The notes beneath the pieces are model-generated. The model did not search any database and was not told the DNA's origin. It saw only the letters and a program-made list of their open reading frames with translations. Positions 1-7,466 of a stretch of DNA of 39,334 bases are shown here, piece by piece; the stretch's first letter is position 1, and each line of letters starts with the position of its first letter. The stretch is from Bacteroidales bacterium (GTDB lineage Bacteria; Bacteroidota; Bacteroidia; Bacteroidales; WCHB1-69), in NCBI GenBank assembly GCA_016285145.1, contig JAEEQE010000032.1, positions 1 through 39,334 on the forward strand. Reading direction: 5' to 3'. Position numbers and translations under genes: made by a program.

Positions 1-2
1 GA

Positions 3-1823
3 TATGGCAACTTTTACGGTAACACCGATGCTTACGCTTTGGAAGCCATAGCTAAGGAAAACCGCATTCCCGATGCGCTGCGCGCGCTCCTGCAAGAGGA
101 CTACCGCGTGCTGAAATACGGTTTCCTGCAGACCGAACTCGATCGTGCCAAAGAGGAACTCCTGGAGCTCTACGACAAGGCGGCCAAGGAGGCTGACAAG
201 ACCGAATCTGCCAGTTTCGCCTCCGAATACGTCAACAACTTCCTGCATCAAGACCCCATCCCGGGTGCAAAACGTGAGAACAATTACGCCAAGAAGCTGA
301 TGGGAGATATTACCTTGGAGGAAATCAATGCATTGGCCAAGAATTGGGTGACGGAAGATAATATGGTGGCCGTTGTCACCGCCCCAGACAAAGAAGGCGT
401 CACCGTTCCCGGCAAGGACGAGATCCTTTCTATATTGAAAGACAAGTCTTTAACTAATGTACAACCTTATGTGGATACCTATAAGGATCAGGAAATCCTC
501 GAAAAGGAGACACTGAAGCCCGGCAAAATCACAAATGTGGAGACAATCGAGACCGTAGGTGCCGAGAAATGGACGCTCTCTAACGGCATCACTGTCTATC
601 TGAAGAAAACCGACTATAAGAACGATGAGATTCTGTTTACCGCCATCAGCAAGGGCGGCAAAACGCTCTATCCCGTGAAAGATCTGGCTTCCGCTGATTT
701 CGCTTGCGACATTATCAACCATGGCGGTATAGCCGGTCTGGATTACAACTCCCTGTCGAAGAAGATGAAGGGCAAAAACGTAAGCCTTTATCCTGAAATC
801 AAACTGTTGTCAGAAGGTTTCAACGGTTCTTCTTCCCCGAAAGACCTGGAGCTCTTCTTCCAATATCTTAACGCTTTCTTCTCCAATCCGCGCATCGACA
901 CCAACGCTTTCGAATTGATGATGGACGAGAGCCGCGAGGGCATCAAGATGCTCCAAGCACAACCGATGTACCAGTTCTTGGGCCAGTTGATTGAAGCCGC
1001 TAACAATAACGACCCCTATATGAAACAGTTCTTCTCTTACGATGAGGAATATCTGAAACAGACTGACTTCGATCGCGCCGTGCAGATCTACAAGGAGCGT
1101 TTCGCCAATCCCGCTGACTTTACCTTCTTTTTCGTGGGCAACTACGATGAGACGGAGATGAAACAATTTGTGGAACTCTATCTCGGTTCCCTGAAGACCG
1201 AATCCGGTAAGAAAGAGAACTACAACCTCAACGTACTGAAACCGCGTCCCGACAAGGCCTCTACGCAAACCGTTTATGCCGGTACCGAGGAACAGGGCTG
1301 GATGGGCATGTTCATCACCAACCCCATCGACTGGAGCTACCGCAACGCCATCATCACCGATATGATCGGTGAGGCATTAGACATCCTGTTCGTCAAGATT
1401 GTGCGTGAAAAGATGGGCGATGTCTATTCCCCGACGGTAAGTATGAGCGCCGGCAAACTGCCTCGTCCTGAAATAACCCTGATGATTCTCTTAGGTTGCG
1501 ACCCGGTGAAGACCGACAAATTGGCTACTGCCAGCCTCAAGATTTTGAACGACTTCAAGGCCAAGGGTCCGGACAATAAGACCATGGCCCTCATCAAGAA
1601 GCAGATGACCAGCACCCATGCCAAGAACATCCAATCCAACAGCTTCTGGTTAGGCTATATCAGCGGCAAGGTTATCCAAGATGAGCCGATTATCGCGCCT
1701 TCCGAATACGACAACATCGTCAATTCGGTTACCAAGAAAGAGATGGTCGAATTCATGAAAAAGTACTTCCACCCCGAAATCTACACTCGTGTCGATATGC
1801 AGCCGACGACGATGCAGCAATAG
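3..1823 (+). CDS. M16 family zinc protease, C-terminal part (5' end outside window)
   Basis: The reading frame is open from base 3, so the gene starts upstream; about 606 residues are visible. The protein matches the back part of two-module M16 (insulinase/PqqL-type) peptidases. A new M16 module begins near base 570 with WTLSNGITVYLKKTD, the usual opening strand, and this second module lacks an HxxEH zinc motif, as is normal for the non-catalytic half. The catalytic half would lie upstream. Family members are usually periplasmic and degrade peptides. The gene ends in TAG with no clear terminator before the sigma-factor gene. It is a diverged paralogue of the complete M16 gene at 36085-38994. 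Family assignment is firm; the substrate is unknown. Confidence 0.9.
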   Translation, partial: YGNFYGNTDAYALEAIAKENRIPDALRALLQEDYRVLKYGFLQTELDRAKEELLELYDKAAKEADKTESASFASEYVNNFLHQDPIPGAKRENNYAKKLMGDITLEEINALAKNWVTEDNMVAVVTAPDKEGVTVPGKDEILSILKDKSLTNVQPYVDTYKDQEILEKETLKPGKITNVETIETVGAEKWTLSNGITVYLKKTDYKNDEILFTAISKGGKTLYPVKDLASADFACDIINHGGIAGLDYNSLSKKMKGKNVSLYPEIKLLSEGFNGSSSPKDLELFFQYLNAFFSNPRIDTNAFELMMDESREGIKMLQAQPMYQFLGQLIEAANNNDPYMKQFFSYDEEYLKQTDFDRAVQIYKERFANPADFTFFFVGNYDETEMKQFVELYLGSLKTESGKKENYNLNVLKPRPDKASTQTVYAGTEEQGWMGMFITNPIDWSYRNAIITDMIGEALDILFVKIVREKMGDVYSPTVSMSAGKLPRPEITLMILLGCDPVKTDKLATASLKILNDFKAKGPDNKTMALIKKQMTSTHAKNIQSNSFWLGYISGKVIQDEPIIAPSEYDNIVNSVTKKEMVEFMKKYFHPEIYTRVDMQPTTMQQ

Positions 1824-1928
1824 GCTTTGGCTTTATAAATCCAGCCTGAATGAGAAATCCCAGAAGTTTGGTATTGCCATTTTTTGAGTTTGAGGTGTAT
1901 CGCCACCTTCGTAGTCAAAAGGAAAACA

Positions 1929-1943
1929 ATGTCTGACAGATGA
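1929..1943 (+). other. Four-codon leader frame overlapping the sigma-factor start
   Basis: An ATG at 1929 sits behind an A/G-rich stretch (AAAAGGAAAACA) and opens a frame of four codons (M-S-D-R) that stops in TGA at 1941-1943. That stop overlaps the sigma-factor ATG at 1940 as ATGA. This could couple translation of the sigma gene to a mini-frame, or the ATG may be chance. Seen directly; function inferred. Confidence 0.35.
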
Positions 1944-2434
1944 AGCAGAAAAAAGACAAAGAACAGAAAGAACGCGACTTCGAGCGGTTAATGCAGGAGC
2001 AGCGGCAGACCATCTACTCGGTGTGCTACCTCTTCGCTAACGACCGGCAAGAAGCGGACGACCTCGCCCAAGAGGTGCTGATACGCCTCTGGCAGGGCAT
2101 CGACAGTTTCGAAGGGCGCAGCTCGGCCAAAACGTGGGTCTATCGCGTGGCCCTGAACACCTGCGTGACCTTCGACAAACGCAACCGCCGCCGTCCCGAC
2201 TGCGTGCCGTTGGAAATGGACATCGACCTTTTCGCCGCCGAGGAGGCCTGTCCTGCCGCCAGCCGCCTGCACAAGCGTATCGCGAAACTTCACCCTTTCG
2301 ACCGCGCACTGATTCTGCTTTGGCTCGAAGACCTGCCCTACGACGAGATCGCCGCCATCCTCGGCATCACCGTCGATAATGTCAGCGTGCGTCTGGTGCG
2401 CATACGCGAGAAACTCAAATCATTCACCGACTAA
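1940..2434 (+). CDS. ECF-type RNA polymerase sigma factor
   Basis: The 164-residue protein has the two-domain layout of extracytoplasmic-function sigma factors. Region 2 runs over about residues 20-80, with ADDLAQEVLIRLWQ (region 2.2, core binding) and SSAKTWVYRVALNTC (2.3/2.4, -10 recognition). Region 4 is near the C-terminus, with LPYDEIAAILGITVDNVSVR as the helix-turn-helix for the -35. The N-terminus is lysine/glutamate rich. It would redirect RNA polymerase in response to an envelope signal. The start codon overlaps the stop of a four-codon reading frame (1929-1943). The next two genes follow at 14 and 12 bases and encode membrane proteins, so the first of them may be the regulator of this sigma factor (inference). 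No recognisable anti-sigma domain is seen. Confidence 0.93.
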   Translation: MKQKKDKEQKERDFERLMQEQRQTIYSVCYLFANDRQEADDLAQEVLIRLWQGIDSFEGRSSAKTWVYRVALNTCVTFDKRNRRRPDCVPLEMDIDLFAAEEACPAASRLHKRIAKLHPFDRALILLWLEDLPYDEIAAILGITVDNVSVRLVRIREKLKSFTD

Positions 2435-2448
2435 ACCTCAAAACAGAT

Positions 2449-3033
2449 ATGGAACAGTACGAAGACATCAAAAGCGAATTGCAGCAGGAATTGCAAGACC
2501 TGCAGCAGAATGTGGAGCAGCACAGCGCCTTCAACAAGGAGGTATGGCGGCGTGCAGTGAAACGGCACAGCAGGCACCTCTATATGCAGACCTTGTTTTC
2601 CACTATATTTCTTGTGATCATATTTGCCGCCTCTACCATTTTTCAACTATTGCCTTGGTGGATTCTGATTCCCGCTGACCTGATTATTGGTTACGTTGTG
2701 GTGGAGGCCCTTATCGGCTCAAACGGTCTCCGAAAGGCCGATGTGCAGAGTCGCGAGGGGCTTCTCTCCATGCGGGAATGCATGCGCAAGGAGAGCTCTT
2801 ACTCAAAGCGCAGGCTAATCATTATGAAAATTGTGGCTTTGCTCGGTGTACTTTTGGGGGTGGTAATGCTTATCTACCTCTGTTTATATGACGACCGAGA
2901 CACTTTTGTAGCCGTGCTTATCGGAATTCTTGCCTCCTTTGTTATCGGCGGGTCGCGGTTCGAGAAGCGGGTAAAGAAAGAATCCGACGATTTCGTCGAG
3001 GAAATCGATGAGTTACTGAAAGATAATAATTAA
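2449..3033 (+). CDS. Four-helix membrane protein linked to the ECF sigma factor
   Basis: No family recognised. The 194-residue protein starts with a glutamine/glutamate-rich stretch (residues 1-30, likely coiled coil) and a basic segment (KEVWRRAVKRHSRH). Four predicted transmembrane segments follow at about 47-66, 70-89, 124-146 and 152-168, and the charged C-terminal tail is probably also cytoplasmic. It lies 14 bases after the sigma-factor stop, so the two are almost certainly co-transcribed. By position and by having a cytoplasmic N-terminal helical region plus membrane anchor it could act as the sigma factor's anti-sigma factor, but no zinc-binding or RskA-type motif is visible. Base composition is more AT-rich than the sigma gene. 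Confidence 0.8.
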   Translation: MEQYEDIKSELQQELQDLQQNVEQHSAFNKEVWRRAVKRHSRHLYMQTLFSTIFLVIIFAASTIFQLLPWWILIPADLIIGYVVVEALIGSNGLRKADVQSREGLLSMRECMRKESSYSKRRLIIMKIVALLGVLLGVVMLIYLCLYDDRDTFVAVLIGILASFVIGGSRFEKRVKKESDDFVEEIDELLKDNN

Positions 3034-3045
3034 AAAATAGCATTT

Positions 3046-3372
3046 ATGTGGAGTACAATTATTTACATCGTTTTACTTGTTCTTGGAACAGCGGGGTATG
3101 TATACTACCTCTATAAAGTCATTCTCAATAAAAGAATGCAAAAAGAAGAAACTAAAAAGGGGAAAACAGATTTTTGGCTAATGGCCGTTTTTGGTGCCCT
3201 GATAGTCATGTCTGGTGAGCTTTTGATGTGGAAATGGCTCTCACCACACATCACGAATGAATTCGCATTATATTTTCTGTTTACCCTGATTGAAATATTT
3301 TATATAATGGTCGCCAGCATTATTGTCAAATGTATTGCAAATAAGAAGCATAGTTCTGACGAGAAGGAGTAA
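3046..3372 (+). CDS. Small three-helix membrane protein
   Basis: Unrecognised 108-residue protein. Predicted transmembrane segments lie at about residues 4-25, 43-63 and 73-97, separated by a lysine-rich loop (NKRMQKEETKKGK), with a short charged tail. It starts 12 bases after the preceding membrane protein and is the likely last gene of the sigma-factor operon. The gene is distinctly AT-rich compared with the sigma-factor gene, which may mean a different origin. No catalytic or binding motif is visible, so no function is proposed. Confidence 0.7.
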   Translation: MWSTIIYIVLLVLGTAGYVYYLYKVILNKRMQKEETKKGKTDFWLMAVFGALIVMSGELLMWKWLSPHITNEFALYFLFTLIEIFYIMVASIIVKCIANKKHSSDEKE

Positions 3373-3454
3373 GAAGATTTCATCCTCGTTACAGGTAATG
3401 TGGACCATTTCGAGCGCATCCTTGGTCTTAAAGTTGAGAATTGGATGATTTATT

Positions 3455-3580
3455 CTATCCGTTCTTCGGCTTCCGCACATAGTGCGGCATCTCCATCGGG
3501 ATCTCCATGGAGAGTTCGATGTAGCCAGCAAATTCGCCGTTCTGGAACCAAGACGACTGGTAAATCAGCTTCTTCTTACC
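3455..3580 (-). pseudogene. 3'-terminal relic of a second PAS-domain gene
   Basis: Read on the minus strand, this stretch encodes the last 40 or so residues of a PAS protein ending at a TAG (3455-3457). Aligned with the intact PAS gene at 4356-4694 it matches 35 of 39 C-terminal residues (for example GEFAGYIELSM, IPMEMPHYVRKPK). Weak similarity continues to about 3595, where it runs into the stop codon of the T9SS cargo gene. The 5' two thirds of the copy are missing. The frame is uninterrupted, so truncation was recent or the segment was kept by gene conversion. Confidence 0.8.
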
Positions 3581-3596
3581 CCCTCGCAAACTGTAA

Positions 3597-4277
3597 TTAT
3601 TCCTTCACGAATTTCACCGTATTCACCTTGCTGCCGCTGGCGATCTTCACAAAATAGACACCCGACGACAAATCCGAGACATTTATCATCGTATTGGCAT
3701 TCGCGTACTCAACCAATTTCACCTGCTGGCCTTTCATGTCGTAAATGGCCACATGTGCTTCTTCGGCATTGTTGATACGGATGGTTTCCACCACCGGATT
3801 CGGATAAACGGTAATGGTGTTTGTCCTTTCCGCAACACCATTACCTGTAGTGAAATAGCCGAACTCCGTCCAACCTCCCGCAACAGTTTTGTCGAATTTG
3901 GCGTAACCGTAAGTGTTCGGGGTGCCTGAGAATTTCAAGGCGGCGTACCCCGTATTCATTCCTTCTCCGGAATAGGTGTCGAGCGTGACCAGGTTGTCCG
4001 CCCATATCGCGGAAGAGTTGCAGGCGTTCCACACGGCATCCAAAGTGGCAAATTCCGCCACCGTGTACATCTGATCATTGTTAGGAACGGCCACGAAACC
4101 AGCCATCGGCTCCAGTTGGACTTCACTGGGATCATAATTCGGGATGGTGATCTGGTCCACCCCATTGACTGTCAGCACACCGTTGACGGGCGTGATTTGG
4201 ACTGTTGAATAATTTTGGGCGAAAGCGCCAAAGGCACATACCAGACAGAGTGCCACTGTTGTAAAAATGTTTTTCAT
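3597..4277 (-). CDS. Secreted protein with T9SS type A sorting domain
   Basis: The 226-residue protein has a Sec signal peptide (MKNIFTTVALCLVCAFGAFAQ, cleavage after AFAQ) and a C-terminal type A sorting domain over about residues 155-226. That domain shows its hallmark strands ITVYPNPV, VAIYDMKGQ, and the closing SSGVYFVKI then VNTVKFVKE. Such domains send proteins through the type IX secretion system to the cell surface or medium. The middle region (residues 22-150) is not recognised; it contains repeated short strands and no evident catalytic motif. The gene lies downstream of the intact PAS gene, in the same direction, and its stop codon abuts the PAS relic. Localisation is well supported; the activity is unknown. 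Confidence 0.9.
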   Translation of the reverse strand: MKNIFTTVALCLVCAFGAFAQNYSTVQITPVNGVLTVNGVDQITIPNYDPSEVQLEPMAGFVAVPNNDQMYTVAEFATLDAVWNACNSSAIWADNLVTLDTYSGEGMNTGYAALKFSGTPNTYGYAKFDKTVAGGWTEFGYFTTGNGVAERTNTITVYPNPVVETIRINNAEEAHVAIYDMKGQQVKLVEYANANTMINVSDLSSGVYFVKIASGSKVNTVKFVKE

Positions 4278-4325
4278 ATAGCTATATTTTATTGTTGTTT
4301 ATGATAATAACGCAACGAACGTAAT

Positions 4326-4364
4326 AAAAACTACAAAGCAGTGAATCAAAAGTCTTTACTGCTT
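4326..4364 (-). terminator. Probable intrinsic terminator of the PAS gene
   Basis: On the minus strand AAGCAGT (4364-4358, spanning the stop codon) pairs with ACTGCTT (4342-4336) across a 15-base loop, followed by TTTGTAGTTTTTATT. It is weaker than the other terminators in the window. Confidence 0.5.
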
Positions 4365-4694
4365 CGGCTTTCGCACGTAGTGCGGCATTTCCATCGGGAT
4401 AGGCATCGAAAGTTCGATATAACCGGCGAACTCGCCGTCCTGGAACCAAGGCGACTGGTAAATCAGCTTTTTCTTGCCGTTCTTCTCGATCGTGTAGGCA
4501 TTCACGTTGTGGTTCTTCAGCATCTCCATCAGTTTGGTGCGCGCGGGCTCCGGGTGGCAATCCAGGAGGTTCTGGCCGATAATCTGCTGGCCGTGGCTCA
4601 GCACATTCACCGCCATTTCATTCATTTCCAAAATCTTTCCATCCTTGTCGCACACGGTGACGGAATAGGGCACTTCGTTGAAATATTCGAGCAT
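4356..4694 (-). CDS. Small single-domain PAS protein
   Basis: The 112-residue protein is one PAS fold: MLEYFNEVPYSVTVCDKDG is the N-terminal strand pair, then a helical segment (NEMAVNVLSHGQQIIGQNLL) and the C-terminal strands (KKKLIYQSPWF, GEFAGYIELSM). PAS domains bind a ligand or cofactor, or another protein, as sensors; no output domain is attached, so it would have to act by interaction. The ATG at 4694 is chosen because it follows the promoter at 4731-4738; the frame opens further upstream but into the promoter. The gene is divergent from azlC. A truncated second copy lies at 3455-3580. Confidence 0.8.
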   Translation of the reverse strand: MLEYFNEVPYSVTVCDKDGKILEMNEMAVNVLSHGQQIIGQNLLDCHPEPARTKLMEMLKNHNVNAYTIEKNGKKKLIYQSPWFQDGEFAGYIELSMPIPMEMPHYVRKPKQ

Positions 4695-4730
4695 AGTCGT
4701 AAGTATTTTATGGGTTTGTAATGAATGGCG

Positions 4731-4738
4731 CAAAGGTA
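4731..4738 (-). promoter_or_regulatory. -7 element for the PAS gene
   Basis: The minus strand reads TACCTTTG followed by CGC, matching the Bacteroidota -7 consensus TAnnTTTG, 37 bases ahead of the PAS start codon. Confidence 0.6.
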
Positions 4739-4784
4739 TAAAAAATTGCCACCCGCACACTCCTTTTCATAAACAATTAAATTG

Positions 4785-4792
4785 TATCTTTG
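4785..4792 (+). promoter_or_regulatory. -7 element for azlCD
   Basis: TATCTTTG followed by C is an exact match to the Bacteroidota -7 consensus, 29 bases ahead of the azlC start. It is back to back with the PAS promoter. Confidence 0.7.
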
Positions 4793-4821
4793 CACCCTGA
4801 AATAAAAACTGGCAACATTTT

Positions 4822-5562
4822 ATGAATGAGTTTGTTAGGGGTGTAAAAAAGGGATTTCCCATCTGTTTGGGCTACATTCCTGTGTCCTTCACCTTCGGGC
4901 TGATAGCCGTCAAGATGGGCTTCAACCCGTTGGAGGCCACCATCATATCCCTCACCAACATGGCTTCTGCCGGGCAGTTTGCCGGCATCCGTCTCATTGA
5001 GGGAGGCGCCCCTTACATCGAGCTCATCATCACCACCTTCGTTATTAACCTCCGCTACATGCTCATGTCGCTCTCGTTGTCGCAGAAAGTGGCCTCCGAC
5101 CTGCCGTTTTACAAGCGTGCCATCATGGCCTTTTGCATCACCGACGAGGTGTTTGCGCTGGCGGCTATGGAGAAGGACGAGGTCCGGTTCCCGTTCTTCG
5201 GCGGTCTGATGATCACCCCGATTTTCGGGTGGACCCTGGGCACCTTCCTCGGCGCTGTGGCCTCAAGCCTGCTGTCGCCGATGCTGCAGGGCTGCTTCGG
5301 CATCGCCTTGTACTGTATGTTCATCGCCATCATCATCCCGCCGGCGCGCACGGGACGCAAGGTGGCCATCGCCATCATCCTGTCGGCCCTGCTATCGTGC
5401 CTCTTCACCTACGTGCCGGGGCTGGATGTGCTTGGCAAGAGTGGCGGCGGCGGTTGGGCCATCATCATCTCGGCCATCGTGGGCGCCGCCGTGTGCGCCT
5501 CCATCAAAGAGGTGAAACGTTTCCGCAGGAGACAACACCAGGAAGGAGGTGCCCATGTGTAG
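4822..5562 (+). CDS. azlC: Branched-chain amino-acid exporter, large subunit AzlC
   Basis: The 246-residue membrane protein matches AzlC: it opens with FVRGVKKGFPICLGYIPVSF, typical of the family, and contains the conserved segments FGLIAVKMGFNPLEATIISL and NLRYMLMSLSLS. About seven hydrophobic helices are predicted. With AzlD it forms an inner-membrane exporter for branched-chain amino acids (known for Bacillus AzlCD and Corynebacterium BrnFE). The last 14 bases overlap azlD, a sign of translational coupling. A consensus -7 element lies 29 bases upstream. Substrate in this organism is inferred from the family. Confidence 0.92.
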   Translation: MNEFVRGVKKGFPICLGYIPVSFTFGLIAVKMGFNPLEATIISLTNMASAGQFAGIRLIEGGAPYIELIITTFVINLRYMLMSLSLSQKVASDLPFYKRAIMAFCITDEVFALAAMEKDEVRFPFFGGLMITPIFGWTLGTFLGAVASSLLSPMLQGCFGIALYCMFIAIIIPPARTGRKVAIAIILSALLSCLFTYVPGLDVLGKSGGGGWAIIISAIVGAAVCASIKEVKRFRRRQHQEGGAHV

Positions 5563-5899
5563 TATGCAGAACGTGGCCATCGCGATGCTCATCATGGCCC
5601 TTACCACCTACCTTATCCGCGTCATTCCCATCGGGTTCGTGCGCCGGAAATTAGACAACGAGTGGTTCCAGGATTTCCTCTACTACATCCCTTTCTGCGT
5701 GCTGTCGGCCATGACCTTCCCGGGTGTCATCTACTCCACCACGCCCACAGGCGCCACCACGCCGCACTATGCCTCCGCCATCATCGCCACGGTGGTGGCC
5801 ATCGTCATGTCGTGGAAGAACCGCGGCCTGGTACGCGTGGCCTTGGTGGCTGTTTTAGTGGCCCTCCTCGTGGAGCTGCTGCTGCCAATTGTTTTCTAA
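5549..5899 (+). CDS. azlD: Branched-chain amino-acid exporter, small subunit AzlD
   Basis: The 116-residue protein has four predicted helices and the AzlD pattern: AMLIMALTTYLIRVIPIGF at the N-terminus, then FLYYIPFCVLSAMTFPGV and a C-terminal hydrophobic stretch. It is the small partner of AzlC in the export complex. The start overlaps azlC by 14 bases in a different frame. A GGAGG sequence inside the end of azlC (near 5543) is a good ribosome binding site for the ATG at 5549. Confidence 0.9.
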   Translation: MPMCSMQNVAIAMLIMALTTYLIRVIPIGFVRRKLDNEWFQDFLYYIPFCVLSAMTFPGVIYSTTPTGATTPHYASAIIATVVAIVMSWKNRGLVRVALVAVLVALLVELLLPIVF

Positions 5900-5951
5900 C
5901 CGATTAACATACATCATCCAATACTATTTTCGATAATAAAAAAAACAACCG

Positions 5952-6890
5952 ATGAAATCCAATCTGAAAGACCAAATCATAGCCTACACGCTCCTGGTGA
6001 TTGGCAGTCTTCTCTTCGCCGTGGGCGATGTGATGTTCGTGAACCCGTACTTGCTTGCCCCGGGCGGCACATACGGTCTGGCCAACGTACTCAACACCGT
6101 ATGGCCGTGGAAGATCAGCTTCTACGCCATCTGCATGGACATTCCGCTGCTGTTGATCGGCACCTGGATTCTGGGGCCGCGATTCGGCATCAAGACGGTG
6201 GTCTCCACCATCCTCATTTTCGCCTTCACATGGCTGATTGAGACCCTGTGGGGCTACAATCCGGTCATCCACGAAGGCATCGTGGAGCAAGCGGCGGGCA
6301 TCCACAACGCTGTGCAGATTCCGCACAGCACCCTGTTCTTCATTCCGGACTACTTCCTCAATACCGTGGTGGCCGGTGTCATCTACGGCATCGCCATCGG
6401 GCTGATATTCAAATCGGGAGCCACCTCCGGCGGCAGCGACATCATCTCCATGATTCTGCACAAATACACGAAGATATCGCTCGGCACGCTGGTGCTCATC
6501 GTGGATTCTTGTATCACGCTCACCACCCTCATCGCCTTCAAGCAGATCCGTCTTCCCATCTACTCCATCATCCTCATCGCCATCGAAAGCAAGGTCATAG
6601 ACCTCATCGTGGACGGTCTCAAATCATACAAAACGGCCTTCATCGTCACGGACAAGACCGATGAAGTACGCGACTTCATCCTGCACGACATGAAGCGCGG
6701 CGGCACGGTATTCAACGGCATTGGAATGTATCAGGGCACGGAGCGCAAGATGATTTACGTCACGCTGGACCGCACCGACCTCATCAAACTCAAAGCCAAC
6801 CTGCGCCGTCTGGACCCGCAAGCCTTCGTGAACGTCATTGAGAGCTCGGAAATCATGGGGCTGGGGTTCAAAGCCCTGCCAGAAGAATAA
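5952..6890 (+). CDS. YitT family membrane protein (DUF161 plus DUF2179)
   Basis: The 312-residue protein has five or six predicted transmembrane helices over residues 10-210 (first helix IIAYTLLVIGSLLFAVGDVM). It carries the conserved GATSGGSDIISMIL signature of YitT/DUF161 proteins after about residue 155. The C-terminal 90 residues (KTAFIVTDKTDEVRDFIL to the end) are a soluble DUF2179 domain, a PII-like fold. The family is widespread and its biochemical role is not established. It stands alone, 52 bases after azlD. A possible variant -7 element (TACTATTTTCG, near 5920) precedes it. Confidence 0.92.
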   Translation: MKSNLKDQIIAYTLLVIGSLLFAVGDVMFVNPYLLAPGGTYGLANVLNTVWPWKISFYAICMDIPLLLIGTWILGPRFGIKTVVSTILIFAFTWLIETLWGYNPVIHEGIVEQAAGIHNAVQIPHSTLFFIPDYFLNTVVAGVIYGIAIGLIFKSGATSGGSDIISMILHKYTKISLGTLVLIVDSCITLTTLIAFKQIRLPIYSIILIAIESKVIDLIVDGLKSYKTAFIVTDKTDEVRDFILHDMKRGGTVFNGIGMYQGTERKMIYVTLDRTDLIKLKANLRRLDPQAFVNVIESSEIMGLGFKALPEE

Positions 6891-6950
6891 CACTGTATTC
6901 TTTTCCAAAAGATTTTTTAGAAAGATAAGCAATTAAATTAATTATTCTTG

Positions 6951-6958
6951 CATTTTTG
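6951..6958 (+). promoter_or_regulatory. -7-like element ahead of the lipoprotein relic
   Basis: CATTTTTG followed by C differs from TAnnTTTG only in the first base and sits where a promoter for the decayed lipoprotein gene would be expected. Confidence 0.4.
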
Positions 6959-6977
6959 CCGCCTTGAGGTCTATTAG

Positions 6978-7290
6978 GAATATTTATCAAAACACCGGCT
7001 TCTTCTATACGCCTGTATTTCAGGGCTGCTAATGCTGTTTTGTTCTTCCTGCAAGCGTACCGCATACGATTTCTCGCGGATGAACGGCATTGACGCCGAA
7101 GGTTCGTGGGGAATCCCATTGGTGAATGCCGATCTTTCGATTGACGACATACTCAGTTTGGCTGACAACCCGTCTTTCATCCAAACCGGCGACGACGGAA
7201 CCTTAGAAATCACGTACCAGTTAGAAAAAGACTCGCTGATTTCTTCCGATCAACTTCTGGGCATCCAAGGAATCTCCAACATCGTGTCGC
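6978..7290 (+). pseudogene. 5' relic of a Bacteroidales lipoprotein gene
   Basis: The frame is open from 6978 (preceded by TAG) and encodes a lipoprotein signal peptide: a basic KHR, hydrophobic LLLYACISGLLMLF, then CSSC. The mature part contains the segments RMNGIDAEGSWGIPLVNADL, SIDDILSLAD and DGTLEITYQLEKDSLISS. These resemble the N-terminus of large uncharacterised Bacteroidales lipoproteins. No ATG, GTG or TTG start precedes the signal peptide; the first ATG (7032) lies inside it, so the start codon appears to have been lost. After about residue 95 the sequence loses family character and, in frame, runs without a stop into gmk. Most of the original gene is missing. Confidence 0.65.
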
Positions 7291-7383
7291 TGGTCGAAGA
7301 TCACCGCCTCGGCGGGAGTTGTCGTCAACTGGGGGCACATCCGAAAATATTGGGACGAGCGGAAAGAGCACAAGAACAAGTAA
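7240..7383 (+). pseudogene. C-terminal relic of an unknown gene, out of frame with the lipoprotein relic
   Basis: In the frame +1 relative to the lipoprotein relic, this stretch ends at TAA (7381-7383) and encodes a convincing protein tail: WSKITASAGVVVNWGHIRKY followed by WDERKEHKNK. The part before about 7285 overlaps the lipoprotein frame, so the junction between the two relics lies near 7255-7300. The family was not recognised; it could be the C-terminus of a membrane or barrel protein formerly encoded next to the lipoprotein. It looks like the outcome of an internal deletion. Confidence 0.45.
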
Positions 7384-7401
7384 GGATTCCCGTTTTTTTG
7401 T

Positions 7402-7409
7402 TACTTTTG
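7402..7409 (+). promoter_or_regulatory. -7 element for gmk
   Basis: TACTTTTG followed by C matches the Bacteroidota -7 consensus, 57 bases before the gmk start and just after the relic's stop codon. gmk therefore has its own promoter. Confidence 0.6.
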
Positions 7410-7466
7410 CAAAGCAATATCAACAGCTTCCAGCCTGTCGTGCTGAAGGCTCAAAACTATTGGAAA

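Noticed and set aside
3373-3454. A coding-like stretch on the minus strand (NFKTKDALEMVHITCNEDEI)
   Set aside because: It lies next to the PAS relic and could be part of a third decayed gene, but it is short, has no start and matches nothing I recognise.
6891-6950. Terminator after the YitT-family gene
   Set aside because: CTTTT-CC-AAAAG has a two-base loop, which cannot form, so no terminator is claimed.
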